Positions 45,427 to 56,311 of a stretch of DNA of 64,000 nucleotides are shown piece by piece. The stretch is from Rhodanobacter sp. DHB23 (GTDB lineage: Bacteria; Pseudomonadota; Gammaproteobacteria; Xanthomonadales; Rhodanobacteraceae). The translations under genes were made by a program, and so were the position numbers. The notes under the pieces were generated by a model that saw nothing but the letters and a program-made list of their open reading frames with translations, ran no database searches and was not told where the DNA came from. The stretch is taken from the NCBI RefSeq assembly GCF_014842975.1, contig NZ_JACYXK010000029.1:124001-188000 (forward strand). Reading direction: 5' to 3'. Numbering within the stretch: the first letter of the stretch is position 1; each line of letters opens with the position of its first letter.

Positions 45427-47481
45427 ATGTTTGCGAAGGCCGCACCCCGGCGCCATTCCCTCACCATGCTGCTGGCTTGCTGCAGCCTGCTCGCCTGCTT
45501 CGGCGCACGCGCCGCCGCGTCCATCGACGCCCAGCGCGCCGCATTCAGGCAGGCCTGGGCCGCGGCCCAGCAGGGCGGCGACGGCTGGCACGCATGGGAT
45601 GCGCAGCTGCGCGGCTATCCGCTCTATCCCTACCTGCCCGCCGCCGCGCTGGAACACGACATCCAGCAGGTCGACCTGCCCACGGTGCAGGCCTACCTCG
45701 CCCGGTATCCCGACCTGATCCCCGCGCAGGACCTGCGCCGCGACTTCCTGCTGGAACTGGCGCGACGCCAGGACTGGAACGGCTTCCTCGCGCTGTACCA
45801 GCCCGGCACCAACGACACGCTCGCCTGCGACGCCCTGCAGGCGCACATGGCCAGCGGCGCGGCGCTCGACTTCGATCGCGACCTCGCGGCACTGTGGGCC
45901 AAGCCCAGCCTGCCCGGTGCCTGCGACCCGGTGCTGCAGGCCGCGCACGACCAAGGCCTGCTGACCACGCCGCGCCTGTGGTCGCGCATCGAACGCGCCG
46001 CCGACACCGGCAAGGGCGGCACCATTGCCACGCTGGCCAACTGGCTGCCCGCGCCACAGAACCAGGAAGCGCAATGGCTGGCGCAGGCGTTGCGCGACCC
46101 GCAATCCGCCGTGGCCGCCGCCGCGAACTGGCCCGACACCGCGCGCGCGCGCCAGGCCGCCGCGCTGGCGCTGCAAAGCATGGCCCGGCGCGACACCGAC
46201 AACGCCGACGCAGCGTGGCAGCAGCTGCAATCGCATCTCAGCTTCAGCGCCAGCCAGCGCGACGCGGTCCGGCGCGCACTGGCAACCTTCCACGCCAGCG
46301 ACTACGACCCGGACGCGCTGCAGCAGCTGATCGCCCTGCCCGCCACCGCGCAGACCGCCACCACCCGCGAATGGCGCGTGCGCGTGGCTCTGGCCGCGCA
46401 GGACTGGCCCGCCGTGCTGGCGGCGATCGCGGCGATGCCGGCGGACCAGCAGCAGGCCGACGAGTGGCGCTGGTTCCGCGCCCGCGCGCTGGCCGCCACC
46501 GGGCAGGCCGGACAGGCACAGGCGATCTACGCCAGCCTCGCGAAGCAGACCACGTTCTTCGGCTACCTCGCCGCCGACCAAGTCAACCAGCCCTACGCGA
46601 TCTGCCCGCGCACGCCGATCGACGACCCGCAGCAGCAACAGGCCCTGCTGGCGCAACCCGGCCTGCAACGCGCCTTCGAACTGTTCGCCGTGGGCCTGCC
46701 GAAACAGGCGCGGCGCGAATGGACGCTCGCCCTCGATGGCAGCGACGACCGCACCCAGGTGCTGGCCGTCGAGCTCGCCGACGCCCGCGGCTGGTACGAC
46801 CGCGCCGCGTTCACGCTCAACCACGGCGAGCTGATGCACTACTACGCGCTGCGCCTGCCGCTGGACAGCCAGATCGGCCTGGTCGAGCAGGCCAGGCAAT
46901 CCGGCATCGACCCTGCCTGGGCCTACGGCATCCTGCGCTCGGAAAGCGCGTGGGTGACCGACGCGCGCTCCGGCGCCGACGCGCGCGGCCTGATGCAACT
47001 CGTGCCCGACACCGCCGCGCTGGTGGCCCGGCGCAACGGCCTGCCATGGAGCGGCGGCGACAGCCTGTACGACCCCGCGACCAACGTCACCCTGGGCACG
47101 CGCTACCTCGCGCAAGTGGCCGAGCGCTTCAACGGCGCGCCCTGGCTGGCCAGCGCCGCCTACAACGCCGGCCCCGGCCGCGTGAGCCAATGGCTGGCGG
47201 CACGCGGCGCGCTCGCCCCCGACCTGTTCATCGCCACCATGCCGTACAAGGAAACCCGCGAATACGTGGCGCGCGTGATGGACTACAGCGTGATGTACGA
47301 CTGGCGCCTGCACGGCAACGCCCTGCCGGTATCCAGCCGCCTCACCCCGATCGGCCAGCTCTACGCCCTGCCGAACAGCATGACGCCGCGCAAGGCGGTG
47401 GATTGCCCGGCGCCGGTGACGCCAGCGCCGGCGGGTTCGACGCAGGCTCCGACGGCTGCGGCAACGGCCGCAGGCAAGTAA
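45427..47481 (+). CDS. slt: Soluble lytic murein transglycosylase
   Basis: This 684-residue periplasmic enzyme cleaves peptidoglycan glycan strands to 1,6-anhydro products. A signal peptide ([20 protein letters not shown]) precedes a long helical superhelix domain, and the SLT domain is C-terminal. The catalytic glutamate is Glu506 (LRSESAW), followed by [12 protein letters not shown] and AYNAGPGRV. The length matches the 70-kDa family. GAGGAG is upstream of the ATG. It ends 19 bases before cca on the same strand. Confidence 0.93.
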   Translation: MFAKAAPRRHSLTMLLACCSLLACFGARAAASIDAQRAAFRQAWAAAQQGGDGWHAWDAQLRGYPLYPYLPAAALEHDIQQVDLPTVQAYLARYPDLIPAQDLRRDFLLELARRQDWNGFLALYQPGTNDTLACDALQAHMASGAALDFDRDLAALWAKPSLPGACDPVLQAAHDQGLLTTPRLWSRIERAADTGKGGTIATLANWLPAPQNQEAQWLAQALRDPQSAVAAAANWPDTARARQAAALALQSMARRDTDNADAAWQQLQSHLSFSASQRDAVRRALATFHASDYDPDALQQLIALPATAQTATTREWRVRVALAAQDWPAVLAAIAAMPADQQQADEWRWFRARALAATGQAGQAQAIYASLAKQTTFFGYLAADQVNQPYAICPRTPIDDPQQQQALLAQPGLQRAFELFAVGLPKQARREWTLALDGSDDRTQVLAVELADARGWYDRAAFTLNHGELMHYYALRLPLDSQIGLVEQARQSGIDPAWAYGILRSESAWVTDARSGADARGLMQLVPDTAALVARRNGLPWSGGDSLYDPATNVTLGTRYLAQVAERFNGAPWLASAAYNAGPGRVSQWLAARGALAPDLFIATMPYKETREYVARVMDYSVMYDWRLHGNALPVSSRLTPIGQLYALPNSMTPRKAVDCPAPVTPAPAGSTQAPTAAATAAGK

Positions 47482-47500
47482 AACCGGGGCCCACTTGTCC

Positions 47501-48724
47501 ATGCACACCTACCTCGTCGGCGGCGCAGTCCGCGACAAGCTGCTGGGACGGCCGGAGGGCGACCGCGACCACGTAGTGACGGGCGCGTGCCCGGAGGACC
47601 TGCTGGCGCTGGGCTACCGGCCGGTGGGCAAGGATTTCCCGGTGTTCCTGCATCCGCGGACCGGCGAGGAATACGCGCTGGCGCGCACCGAACGCAAGAG
47701 CGGCCGCGGCTACCACGGCTTCCTGTTCCAGGCCGATCCGTCGGTAACGCTGGAGCAGGACCTGGCGCGGCGCGACCTCACCATCAACGCGATCGCCGAA
47801 GACGAACACGGTATCCTGATCGATCCTTACGGCGGCGCGCGCGACATCGAGGCGCGCGTGCTGCGCCATGTCTCGCCGGCCTTCGTCGAAGACCCCGTGC
47901 GCCTGCTGCGCGTGGCGCGTTTCGCCGCGCGTTTCGCGCCACTGGGCTTCCGCGTGGCGGACGAGACGATGGAACTGCTGCAACGCATGGTGGCCGAGGG
48001 CGAGGTGGATCACCTGGTGCCCGAGCGGGTGTGGGCCGAGACGCGCAAGGCGCTGGCCGAACCGCAGCCCTCGGCCTTCCTGCGCGTGCTGCGCGAAGCG
48101 GGCGCGCTGCGCGTGCTGTTCCCGGAGGTCGACGCACTGTACGGCGTACCGCAGCGCGCGGAGTTCCACCCCGAGATCGACACCGGCGTGCATATGGAGA
48201 TGGTGCTGGATGCGGCGGCGGCGATTGCGCCGGGCGACGACCTGGTGGGTTTCTGCGCGCTCACCCACGACCTCGGCAAGGCACTGACGCCGGTGGACGA
48301 ACTGCCGCGCCACGTGATGCACGAGCAGCGCGGCGTGGCGCCGCTGCGCGCCCTGGCAGCGCGGTTGAAGGTACCCGCCGAACACGCCGCGCTGGCCGAG
48401 GTGGTGTGCCGCGAGCACCTCAACGCGCATCGCGCGCTGGAATTGAAGCCGGCCACGGTGCTGAAGCTGCTCGTCGCACTGGACGCGCTGCGCCGGCCCG
48501 AACGGCTGGAAACCTTCCTCGCCGCCTGCCTCGCCGACAAGCGCGGCCGCCTGGGCCACGGGCATGATGCGTACCCGCAGGCCGCGTACCTGCGCCAGGC
48601 CCGCGAGGCCGCCGCGGCGGTGACCGCGGCACCGTTCGTGGCGCAGGGATTGGCGGGCCCGGCGATAGGCGCGGCGATGGAACGGGCGCGCGCCGCGGCC
48701 ATCGCCGGGCAATCGCTGAAATGA
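47501..48724 (+). CDS. cca: tRNA CCA-adding enzyme, multifunctional
   Basis: This 407-residue nucleotidyltransferase builds or repairs the CCA end of tRNA without a template. The catalytic head has GGAVRD at 7-12 and the metal carboxylates Asp21-Arg-Asp23. The motif [18 protein letters not shown] is in its normal place. An HD domain (LTHDLGKA) follows, giving the phosphohydrolase activities of gamma-proteobacterial enzymes. ATG 47501 is chosen over TTG 47495 because [12 protein letters not shown] fits the family. Confidence 0.94.
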   Translation: MHTYLVGGAVRDKLLGRPEGDRDHVVTGACPEDLLALGYRPVGKDFPVFLHPRTGEEYALARTERKSGRGYHGFLFQADPSVTLEQDLARRDLTINAIAEDEHGILIDPYGGARDIEARVLRHVSPAFVEDPVRLLRVARFAARFAPLGFRVADETMELLQRMVAEGEVDHLVPERVWAETRKALAEPQPSAFLRVLREAGALRVLFPEVDALYGVPQRAEFHPEIDTGVHMEMVLDAAAAIAPGDDLVGFCALTHDLGKALTPVDELPRHVMHEQRGVAPLRALAARLKVPAEHAALAEVVCREHLNAHRALELKPATVLKLLVALDALRRPERLETFLAACLADKRGRLGHGHDAYPQAAYLRQAREAAAAVTAAPFVAQGLAGPAIGAAMERARAAAIAGQSLK

Positions 48725-48818
48725 AACTATGTAACATCTAGGCCGATGCGGGTATAACGCCCTTGCGGCGCCACCCGTGCCGATCCCCGCCTGCCTTCCC
48801 CGTCGCCTGGAGCTGCCC

Positions 48819-50996
48819 GTGTCGCGCGCCCTGTTTTCCCCGTCTCCGCTGCGCCAGCGCTTCCGTCCCCTGTGGTGGCTGGGTATCACGTTTCTCGTCG
48901 TCTGCTTCGTCACGCGCATCGCCCTGCTGGTGATGTCGGGCCACAACGTGCCACCCAATCCCTTGAGCTGGCTGTACGCGTTCGGCGTGGGCCTGGGCTA
49001 CGACCTCGTCACCTTCGTGTACCTGGCCTGGCCGATGGTGCTGTTCCTGTGGCTGGTGCCGACGCGGCGTGCACCGGTGGCGGGCGCAGGTCGCTGGCTG
49101 GCGTATCTCGTCGGCATGGCGACGCTGTATGCGGCCACGCTGGGCGTGTTCTTCCTGCTGTGGCACGTGCATGTGCACGAGTCGTGGCCGGTGCTCGCGG
49201 TGTTCCTGTTCTTCCTGCCGATGCCGGCGCTGGCGTACAACCGCGCCAGCGGGCAGTGGGGCCTGTATGTGCTCGGCCTGGTGCTGTTGTACGGCCTGCT
49301 GTTCGTGGCGGCGTCGGAGCTGGTGTTCTGGAACGAGTTCAGCTCACGCTTCAACTTCATTGCGGTGGACTACCTCGTCTACACCACCGAGGTGATCGGC
49401 AACATCCGCGAGTCCTATCCGATCGGCACCTGGCTGGCGCTGCTGGTGGTGGTGGCGCTGGTGGCCTTCGTGCTGAGCCGTCGCGGCCTGCGCGCACGCG
49501 ACGACGGCAGCACGCTGTGGCAGCGCGCCCGCGTGCCGCTGGTGTGGCTGCTGCTCACGGTGGTCTCGGTGGCCGGCGTGAACGGCGAGATGAAGGACCG
49601 CAGCGCCAACAACTACGTCAACGAACTGGCCGGCAACGGCATCTACCAGTTCTTCGCCGCGTTCCGCAGCAGCCATCTCGAATACAAGAAGTTCTACCAG
49701 TCGCTGCCCGACGACGAGGCGTTCAAGCTGCTGCGCGAACAGCTCAAGGCGCCGAACGCCACCTTCACCAGCAACGACCCGCACGACCTCACCCGCGCCA
49801 TCCATGCGGCGGGGCCCGAGAAGCACCTCAACGTGGTGCTGATCAGCGTGGAGAGCCTGTCCGGCGACTACCTCGGCACCTTCGGCAACAAGCAGGGCCT
49901 CACGCCCTTCCTCGATTCGCTGGTGGACAAGAGCATCTTCTTCGACAACCTCTACGCCAACGGCACCCGCACGGTGCGCGGGCTGGAAGCGCTGTCGCTG
50001 TCGGTGCCGCCCACGCCGGGCGACTCGCTGGTGCGCGAGAAGAACAACGAAGGCCTGTTCTCGCTGGCCAGCATCTTCAACGCGCGCGGCTACGAGTCGG
50101 AGTTCGTGTACGGCGGCTACGGCTACTTCGACAACATGAACTACTTCTTCAGCCACAACGGCTACAAGACGGTGGACCGCAGCGCCATCGCGCCGGGCAC
50201 GACTATCCACAGCCAGAACGTGTGGGGCGTGGCCGACGAGGACCTCTACACGCTGGCGCTGAAGCAGATGGACGAGGCGAATGCCGCCGGCAAACCGTTC
50301 TTCCTGCACATCATGACCACTTCCAACCACCGCCCGTACACCTACCCGGCGGGCCGCGTGAAATGGCAGGCGCCGTCGCGGCCAGGTTCGGTGGCCTACA
50401 CCGATTGGTCGATCGAGGATTTCATCAAGCGCGCGCAGGCGAAGCCGTACTTCGACGACACCGTGTTCGTGATCACCGCCGACCACTGTGCCTCCAGCGC
50501 CGGCAAGACCAGCATCCCGATCAACCACTACCACATCCCGCTGTGGATCTACGCGCCGAAGCAGTTCAAGCCGCAACGCGTGGAGGAACTGATGGGCCAG
50601 CTCGACATCCCGCCCACCCTGCTCGGCCTGCTCGACTTCAGCTACCGCTCGCGCTTCTTCGGCCAGGACGTGTTCCAGATGACGCCCGACCGGGGCCGTG
50701 CCCTGCCTGGCACCTACGAGAAGCTGGGCTACGTGCGCGGCGACACGCTCACCATCCTCGAACCGCGCAAGCGCCTCGAACAGCTGAAGCCGGACTTCGC
50801 CACCGGCGACGCCACGCCCGTGGTGCCGGTGAAGCAGGATCTGGTGGATACCGCGATCGCCTACTACCAGGTGGCCAGCGACCTCTTCAAGGATGGCGGA
50901 TTGAAGCTGCGCGCGGACGACAATGCGAAGGTCGAGCCGTTACCCGCAACGGCGGCCACGGTTGCTGCGCCGGCACCGGCCACGAGCGTTCAATAG
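48819..50996 (+). CDS. LTA-synthase-like membrane phosphotransferase/sulfatase-fold protein
   Basis: This 725-residue protein has about five N-terminal membrane helices followed by an alkaline-phosphatase-superfamily ectodomain. The nucleophile threonine lies in NGTRTVRGLEALSLS. Earlier SVESLSGDYLGTFG supplies a metal ligand, and late metal ligands sit in TADHCASSAGK. Members transfer phosphoglycerol or phosphoethanolamine to envelope glycans. GTG 48819 has GGAG 6 bases upstream; GTG 48777 is longer and less likely. The acceptor substrate is unknown. Confidence 0.85.
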   Translation: MSRALFSPSPLRQRFRPLWWLGITFLVVCFVTRIALLVMSGHNVPPNPLSWLYAFGVGLGYDLVTFVYLAWPMVLFLWLVPTRRAPVAGAGRWLAYLVGMATLYAATLGVFFLLWHVHVHESWPVLAVFLFFLPMPALAYNRASGQWGLYVLGLVLLYGLLFVAASELVFWNEFSSRFNFIAVDYLVYTTEVIGNIRESYPIGTWLALLVVVALVAFVLSRRGLRARDDGSTLWQRARVPLVWLLLTVVSVAGVNGEMKDRSANNYVNELAGNGIYQFFAAFRSSHLEYKKFYQSLPDDEAFKLLREQLKAPNATFTSNDPHDLTRAIHAAGPEKHLNVVLISVESLSGDYLGTFGNKQGLTPFLDSLVDKSIFFDNLYANGTRTVRGLEALSLSVPPTPGDSLVREKNNEGLFSLASIFNARGYESEFVYGGYGYFDNMNYFFSHNGYKTVDRSAIAPGTTIHSQNVWGVADEDLYTLALKQMDEANAAGKPFFLHIMTTSNHRPYTYPAGRVKWQAPSRPGSVAYTDWSIEDFIKRAQAKPYFDDTVFVITADHCASSAGKTSIPINHYHIPLWIYAPKQFKPQRVEELMGQLDIPPTLLGLLDFSYRSRFFGQDVFQMTPDRGRALPGTYEKLGYVRGDTLTILEPRKRLEQLKPDFATGDATPVVPVKQDLVDTAIAYYQVASDLFKDGGLKLRADDNAKVEPLPATAATVAAPAPATSVQ

Positions 50997-51042
50997 CGAC
51001 CACGGAATACCCTCTCACCCACGACCGGGCGAGAGGGCACCG

Positions 51043-52152
51043 CTATTTCTTTTGCACCGCGAATCCGGCCTGGGGTGCTGCAATGCGCGCCCTGACTTTC
51101 CGGACGACCTCCGTTACCGCACGCACGACCACATCGGGGGCATACGTCTGCAGGTACTCCGACGTGCTGTCGACAAGGATCTGCCTGCCTTGCGTGGAGT
51201 ACGCGGCCATGGCGGCCTCGTTCGCCAGCATCGCCTTCGCGACTTTGGCCCGTTGCGAAGGGGGTAGCTCGCCAAGCTCGTTCGTACCGCTCAGCACGAT
51301 GATCGGCTTGTCGCCGAAGTCGAAGTGAAGGCGCTGGAAGGCCAGCTCGGCATCCGACAGATCCCGGTTCGGTGGCGGATCGGTGTCCTGTGTCTCGGCC
51401 GATATCGCTTCCTGCTCGGAAGGACGAGCCAACTGCGCGTCTAGCAGTCGATGAAGCACCGGATCGGCGTTCGGCGGATTGTCCATGCAATCCGGATAAC
51501 GTCCTGGCGCCTTCTTCAAGGCACCACTCTGCGCCAGGGCGACACAAGTGCGTGCCTGCCCGATCTCGTCCCGGGTACCGGCGCGCCACCGATCCAGCCA
51601 CGGCTGGTCGAGGACTGTCCTGGCCGCTTCATCCAGACCGAAACTGTCCGGGTCGATCAACACCAGGCCCACGACTTCCTGCGGGAAGTCGGCGGCGTAA
51701 AAGGCGACATACAGGCCACCGTTGGAATGCCCCACCAGGATGACCGGCAAAGGTATCGACGCCTGCCTGATCAGCGCATGCAGGTCATTTGCCACATGGG
51801 AAGCGGTACCGGGAGCGTCCGAAGGATCGCTGAAACCCATGCCCGCACGGTCGTAGCTGCAGACGCGGGTGACGGCAGCCAGGCGTCCTTGCACACGCCG
51901 AAAACTCAAGTCGTCATCCCCCAGGCCGGCCTCGAGGATGACCACAGGCGTACCCGCGCCCATGCAAAACAGATTCAGGCGACGACCATCGGGCAGCGGG
52001 ATCAGGGCCTGCGCGTGCTCATAGGCCGACGCCGGCAGGTCCGTGACTGCGGTTCGAGACACGGTAGTTGCGGCATCGGACGACCCGGCCCACAGCGCAA
52101 TCGAAATGGCCCACGTGACCAGAAGAATTCGCGCACGGGACGCACCATGCAT
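51043..52152 (-). CDS. Exported alpha/beta hydrolase coupled to tatC
   Basis: This 369-residue alpha/beta hydrolase has a Sec-type signal peptide (about 1-28; RARILLVTWAISIALWAG...ATT). The nucleophile is Ser143 in GHSNGG, and DRAGMGFSD lies at the oxyanion side. Its ATG shares one base with the tatC stop (TGATG), so it is translated from the tat transcript. Codon use appears less GC-biased than its neighbours, which hints at a later addition. The signal lacks a twin-arginine motif. The substrate is unknown. Confidence 0.8.
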   Translation of the reverse strand: MHGASRARILLVTWAISIALWAGSSDAATTVSRTAVTDLPASAYEHAQALIPLPDGRRLNLFCMGAGTPVVILEAGLGDDDLSFRRVQGRLAAVTRVCSYDRAGMGFSDPSDAPGTASHVANDLHALIRQASIPLPVILVGHSNGGLYVAFYAADFPQEVVGLVLIDPDSFGLDEAARTVLDQPWLDRWRAGTRDEIGQARTCVALAQSGALKKAPGRYPDCMDNPPNADPVLHRLLDAQLARPSEQEAISAETQDTDPPPNRDLSDAELAFQRLHFDFGDKPIIVLSGTNELGELPPSQRAKVAKAMLANEAAMAAYSTQGRQILVDSTSEYLQTYAPDVVVRAVTEVVRKVRARIAAPQAGFAVQKK

Positions 52153-52904
52153 CAATCCGCCGCCTTCTTCGGCAGCAGCCAGCGCACAGCCACGATGCCC
52201 AGCTCGTAGAGCAGGCACATCGGGATCGCCAGCATGATCATCGAGGTGATGTCCGGCGGCGTGATGATCGCGGCCACCGCGAACGCGCCCACCACGGCGT
52301 AGCGCCGCGCGTTGCGCAGCTTGGCGATGTCCACGATGCCCACCGCGGCGAGGATCACCACCGCCACCGGCACCTCGAAGCACAGGCCGAAGGCGAAGAA
52401 CATCAGCATCACGAAGTCGAGGTAGTGGGTGATGTCGGTCATCATCTCCACGCCCGCGGGCGTCACCGCGGTGAGGAAGCGGAACGCGGCCGGCAGCACC
52501 AGGAAATACGCGAACGCGCAGCCGCAGTAGAACAGCACCAGGGTGGCGACCAGCAGCGGCCGCGCGAGGCGTTTCTCGTGCTTGTACAGGCCGGGGCTGA
52601 CGAAGGCCCACAGTTGGTAGAGGATCACCGGCATGCTGATGAACAGCGCGGCGTAGAACGCCAGCTTCAGCGGGGTGATGAAGGGGCTGGCCACCTCGGT
52701 GGCGATCAGGTGCGCGCCCTGCGGCAGGCGCGCCACCAGCGGCGCGGCCAGCTCCGAGTACAGCTTGTTCGCGAACGGCACCAGCGCCACCAGCACCAGC
52801 AGCACGGCGGCGATCGCCTTGAGCAGGCGCGAACGCAGCTCGATCAGGTGCGAGAACAGGCCCTGCTGCAGGTCGTCGCCGGGGCCGTCCGAATCAGCCG
52901 CCAT
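52152..52904 (-). CDS. tatC: Sec-independent translocase subunit TatC
   Basis: This 250-residue, six-helix inner-membrane protein recognises twin-arginine signal peptides. The conserved N-terminal cytoplasmic stretch FSHLIELRSRL and the SPF (VASPFITPL) and LPFEVP-like (CFEVPVAVVI) segments identify it. It overlaps tatB by 11 bases and is followed with a one-base overlap by an exported hydrolase gene. Confidence 0.95.
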   Translation of the reverse strand: MAADSDGPGDDLQQGLFSHLIELRSRLLKAIAAVLLVLVALVPFANKLYSELAAPLVARLPQGAHLIATEVASPFITPLKLAFYAALFISMPVILYQLWAFVSPGLYKHEKRLARPLLVATLVLFYCGCAFAYFLVLPAAFRFLTAVTPAGVEMMTDITHYLDFVMLMFFAFGLCFEVPVAVVILAAVGIVDIAKLRNARRYAVVGAFAVAAIITPPDITSMIMLAIPMCLLYELGIVAVRWLLPKKAAD

Positions 52905-53283
52905 GCGCGGACTCCTTCGTCGCGAGCGGCTCGTCCAGCGGCAGCGGTGGCTGCGCTCCGGGCAGGACTTCCTCGGCCGCCGGCGCCACCGCGGACTTCA
53001 GCGTCGCCGCCGCGTCCTCCACCGGTTGGCGCACCTGCTGCATGTTTTCCTTGAACTCGTTCTGCGCAGCCTCGGCGCGGGCGGCGGCTTCGCGGGCGGT
53101 GCGCTTGATTTCTTCCACTTCCAGCTCGCGCTCCACTTCGGCGCGCACACTGTCCCAGCCACTGCGCACGCGGCGCAGCAACGCGCCTGCCGTGCGCGCC
53201 GCGCCGGGCAGCTTCTCGGGGCCGAGCACGATCAACGCGACCAGCGCGAGCAGCAGCAGCTTGCCGAAGCTGATCTCGATCAT
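52894..53283 (-). CDS. tatB: Sec-independent translocase subunit TatB
   Basis: This 129-residue protein has one N-terminal membrane helix (IEISFGKLLLLALVALIVLGPEKLP). An amphipathic helix follows, then an Ala/Pro/Glu-rich C-tail. The GPEKLP hinge is typical of TatB, and the conserved charge at residue 3 is Glu. It lies 21 bases after tatA and overlaps tatC. Confidence 0.93.
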   Translation of the reverse strand: MIEISFGKLLLLALVALIVLGPEKLPGAARTAGALLRRVRSGWDSVRAEVERELEVEEIKRTAREAAARAEAAQNEFKENMQQVRQPVEDAAATLKSAVAPAAEEVLPGAQPPLPLDEPLATKESAHGG

Positions 53284-53304
53284 CGCCGCAAAGCCCGGCC
53301 GCGC

Positions 53305-53553
53305 TTACTTCGACTCGTGCGAGTCGCGCTGGTCCTGCGTGCTGGCGCTCGCCGGCGAGGCCGGCGGATCGGCGCGCAACTGTTCCTTGGTCTTTTCCTT
53401 CTCGCTCTCGCCTTCGTCGCCGTGCATGGCCTTCTTGAAGCCGCGCACGGCGTTGCCGAGATCCGAGCCGACGTTGCCGAGCTTCTTGGTGCCGAAGATC
53501 AGCAACACGAGAACGAGCACGATGATCCAATGCCAGATGCTGTCAAAACCCAT
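53305..53553 (-). CDS. tatA: Sec-independent translocase subunit TatA
   Basis: This 82-residue protein has a single membrane helix ([21 protein letters not shown]) and an amphipathic helix ([15 protein letters not shown]), the defining TatA layout. The FGTKKL hinge and a charged, Ser/Pro-rich tail follow. It is the first tat gene, 68 bases after a SYLF-domain gene on the same strand. Confidence 0.94.
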   Translation of the reverse strand: MGFDSIWHWIIVLVLVLLIFGTKKLGNVGSDLGNAVRGFKKAMHGDEGESEKEKTKEQLRADPPASPASASTQDQRDSHESK

Positions 53554-53621
53554 GATGTTCCTCGAGGCGCTTCGGGGCGGAAACGGCTCCGCCCGGAACC
53601 GCCGATCATCGCACAGGGCGG

Positions 53622-54317
53622 TCAGCGTGAAGTGTACTCTTCCAGCGTGTCGCGGAACTTCACCACGTCCGGCGGAACGTTGCTCACGCCGCCCTCGAAG
53701 ATGCGCCGCGGCGTGATGCCGGCCCCGTACACCGCCGCATTGGCGTCCTGGTCGATCTTCAGCACCGAGCCGTCCAGCGCCACGCCGGCGAACAGGCCGC
53801 GCGCGCGCGAGTAGGAATAGATCTCCGCCTTCAGCTGCTGGTCGGTGGCGGCCGAGGCGGTGCGGCCCACCGGACCGGCCGCGGCGCTGGCGTCGGCGCC
53901 GATGGTGAACTTGCCGTTGACGATAGAATCCACGCCGCGCTCGGTGCGGAACACCAGGATCACGTCGGTGGACGACACGCCGATCTGGAAGCCCACGCTG
54001 CCGCCGCCGAAGGAAATGAAGCTGGGGTTGGACCAGGTGCCGTCCGGGCTCTTCACCGAGATCAGCCCCTCGCCGCGGCGGCCGCCGAACACGAAGCCGA
54101 CCTTCAGCACGTCGGGGATGACCGCGATCGCCTTGGCGTCCTTGAGCAGGTCGCTGGGGATGGACTTGTCCGGCGCCTGCTCGATGTCGTTCAGCACGCG
54201 CACCGCGCTCTGCGCGCGCTGTTGCGGCGTGTCGTCGTCGGCATGCGCGACCATCGCCGGCAGCAGCAGGGCCGCGCCGAGCATGATGAAGCGGTACAGG
54301 GATGTCTTCTTGGACAT
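53622..54317 (-). CDS. SYLF (Ysc84) domain exported protein
   Basis: This 231-residue exported protein has a signal peptide ([17 protein letters not shown]) followed by a SYLF-type lipid-binding beta-fold. The motif run [29 protein letters not shown] and the C-terminal ENG-like segment [14 protein letters not shown] is characteristic. In bacteria its role is unclear; eukaryotic relatives bind phosphoinositides. ATG 54317 is used. The gene is leftward, upstream of tatABC, and divergent from hemH. Confidence 0.85.
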   Translation of the reverse strand: MSKKTSLYRFIMLGAALLLPAMVAHADDDTPQQRAQSAVRVLNDIEQAPDKSIPSDLLKDAKAIAVIPDVLKVGFVFGGRRGEGLISVKSPDGTWSNPSFISFGGGSVGFQIGVSSTDVILVFRTERGVDSIVNGKFTIGADASAAAGPVGRTASAATDQQLKAEIYSYSRARGLFAGVALDGSVLKIDQDANAAVYGAGITPRRIFEGGVSNVPPDVVKFRDTLEEYTSR

Positions 54318-54392
54318 GGGCAGCTCCGTGTTGGGAGAGTGGGAACGGGGCGCTTGTGGCAGACTCGCGGCAGTTTTGTCGCCAACACCGCA

Positions 54393-55427
54393 ATGCCTGA
54401 CCACGACCACTATAACGGCCCCGCAAGCCATTACGCCCGCGCCGCCGCGGCATCCGTTCAGACTGCCGTGCTGCTGGTGAACCTCGGCACGCCTGCCGCG
54501 CCCACGGCCAAGGCGCTGCGGCCCTGGCTCGCCGAGTTCCTGTCCGACCCGCGCGTGATCGACTACCCGCGCTGGAAGTGGTGGCCGATCCTGCACGGCG
54601 TGATCCTGCGCGTGCGCCCGCGGCGCTCCGCGCATGCCTATGCGCGCATCTGGGACACGCAGGGTTCACCGCTGCGCTGGCACAGCGAGGCACTGGCGAA
54701 GGCGTTGCAGGCCGAACTGGGCCCGGATGTGCGCGTGGCGCTGGCGATGCGCTACGGAGAGCCCCCGGTGGCACGGACCATCGCGCGGCTGCACGGCGAA
54801 GACGTGCGCCGCCTGCTGGTGCTGCCGCTGTATCCGCAGTATTCCGCCACCTCCACCGGCTCGGTGATCGACGCCGTGGCCGACGCGATGAAGTCGCTGC
54901 GCTGGCCGCCGGAGCTGCGCCTCGTCAACGACTACCACGACGACCCCGGCCATATCGAGGCGCTGGCCGCCAGCATCGAAAGCTGGTGGGCCGAGCACGG
55001 CCGCGGCGACAGGTTGCTGCTCTCTTTCCACGGCATCCCCGAGCGCTACGCCCAGCTCGGCGATCCCTATGCCGAACAATGCCGCACCACCGCGCGCCTG
55101 TTGCGCGAACGGTTGCGGCTGGACGAATCGCAGGTACTGCTGTGCTTCCAGTCGCGCGTGGGCCGCGAACGCTGGCTGGGGCCGTATACCGACGCCACCG
55201 TGCGCCGCCTCGCCGGCGAAGGCGTGCGCAGGCTCGACGTGGCCTGCCCCGGCTTCGCGGTGGATTGCCTGGAAACGCTGGAGGAGATCGCCATGCAGAA
55301 CCGCGACTTCTTCGCCGCCGCCGGTGGCGGCAGCCTGCGCTACATCCCCGCGCTCAACGACGGCGCAGGACAGGTCCGCAGCCTTGCCGCGCTGGCACGG
55401 CGGCACCTGCAGGGCTGGCCCGCGTGA
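54393..55427 (+). CDS. hemH: Ferrochelatase
   Basis: This 344-residue enzyme inserts Fe2+ into protoporphyrin IX, the last step of haem synthesis. The metal-site histidine is His213 (SFHGIP) and the paired acidic residue is Glu294 ([14 protein letters not shown]). The segment [15 protein letters not shown] is family-diagnostic. ATG 54393 is used. The stop overlaps the GTG start of an alpha/beta hydrolase gene by 3 bases within GTGA. Confidence 0.94.
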   Translation: MPDHDHYNGPASHYARAAAASVQTAVLLVNLGTPAAPTAKALRPWLAEFLSDPRVIDYPRWKWWPILHGVILRVRPRRSAHAYARIWDTQGSPLRWHSEALAKALQAELGPDVRVALAMRYGEPPVARTIARLHGEDVRRLLVLPLYPQYSATSTGSVIDAVADAMKSLRWPPELRLVNDYHDDPGHIEALAASIESWWAEHGRGDRLLLSFHGIPERYAQLGDPYAEQCRTTARLLRERLRLDESQVLLCFQSRVGRERWLGPYTDATVRRLAGEGVRRLDVACPGFAVDCLETLEEIAMQNRDFFAAAGGGSLRYIPALNDGAGQVRSLAALARRHLQGWPA

Positions 55428-56281
55428 CCGCACCGCGCGAGCGCCGCATCGCACTGCCCCATCTCACCCTCGCCGCGCAGGAATGGGGCGACGCGTCGGC
55501 GCCGCCGTTGCTCGCGCTGCACGGCTGGCTGGACAACGCCGGCAGTTTCACCGCGCTGGCACCATTGCTCGCGGACGGCCTTCGCCTGATCGCGCTGGAC
55601 CTGCCGGGCCACGGCCACTCGGATCACCTGCCCGCAGGCGCCGGTTACCACTACCTCGACCACGTGCGCGCCGTGCTGGCCACGCTCGACGCACTGGAAC
55701 TGCCGCGCTGCAGCCTGCTCGGCCATTCGCTGGGCGCCGGCATCGCCTCGCTGGTCGCGGCGGCCGCGCCTGCGCGCATCGAGCGCCTGCACCTGATCGA
55801 AGGGCTGGGCCCGCTGGGCGACGACGGCACGCACACCTTGCAGCGCTACCGTGATGCGCTGGCGGCGCCACCCGCCGATGGCAAGGCGCTGCGCCTGTTC
55901 CGCAGCATCGGGCAGGCCGCCAGCGCACGCGCCATCGCCAGCGGACTCGACGCGGAGCTTGCCCTCCCGATCATCGAACGCGGCCTGGGCGAAACAGCTG
56001 GCGGCTGGCAATGGCGCAGCGACCCGCGCCTCGTGCGGCCCAGCGCGATCCGGCTGGCCGAAGCGCAGATCCACGCCCTGCTTGCCGGCATCGAGGCGCC
56101 TACCGCCCTGCTGCTCTCGCAACCGGCCACGCCCTACCTGCCCGCGGCGCAGATGGAAGCGCGCGCCGCCTGTGTGCCGGGCATCGAGGTCGAACGCATG
56201 GCTGGTGGCCACCACCTGCAGCTCGAACATCCGCAGGCGGTGGCGCAGTGGGTGCTGCGCCATCCCGCGTCTGCCTCGTAG
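55424..56281 (+). CDS. Cytoplasmic alpha/beta hydrolase coupled to hemH
   Basis: This 285-residue alpha/beta hydrolase has the oxyanion motif LHGWLDNAG near 32-40, nucleophile Ser102 (GHSLGAG), and catalytic histidine in AGGHHLQLEHP. It has no signal peptide. The GTG start lies within the hemH stop (GTGA), so the two are translated together. Its TAG stop is the first TAG of the REP element at 56278. The substrate is unknown. Confidence 0.82.
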   Translation: MTAPRERRIALPHLTLAAQEWGDASAPPLLALHGWLDNAGSFTALAPLLADGLRLIALDLPGHGHSDHLPAGAGYHYLDHVRAVLATLDALELPRCSLLGHSLGAGIASLVAAAAPARIERLHLIEGLGPLGDDGTHTLQRYRDALAAPPADGKALRLFRSIGQAASARAIASGLDAELALPIIERGLGETAGGWQWRSDPRLVRPSAIRLAEAQIHALLAGIEAPTALLLSQPATPYLPAAQMEARAACVPGIEVERMAGGHHLQLEHPQAVAQWVLRHPASAS

Positions 56282-56304
56282 GAGCGCACCCTGTGCGCTC
56301 CTAC
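56278..56304. repeat. GTAG-REP palindrome at a stop codon
   Basis: GTAGGAGCGCAC and GTGCGCTCCTAC are exact reverse complements around CCT. The 27-base palindrome is the cleanest member of the REP family here. Its TAG terminates the upstream hydrolase gene. It lies between two convergent genes, 8 bases before the permease stop. Confidence 0.8.
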
Positions 56305-56311
56305 GGGTGGA

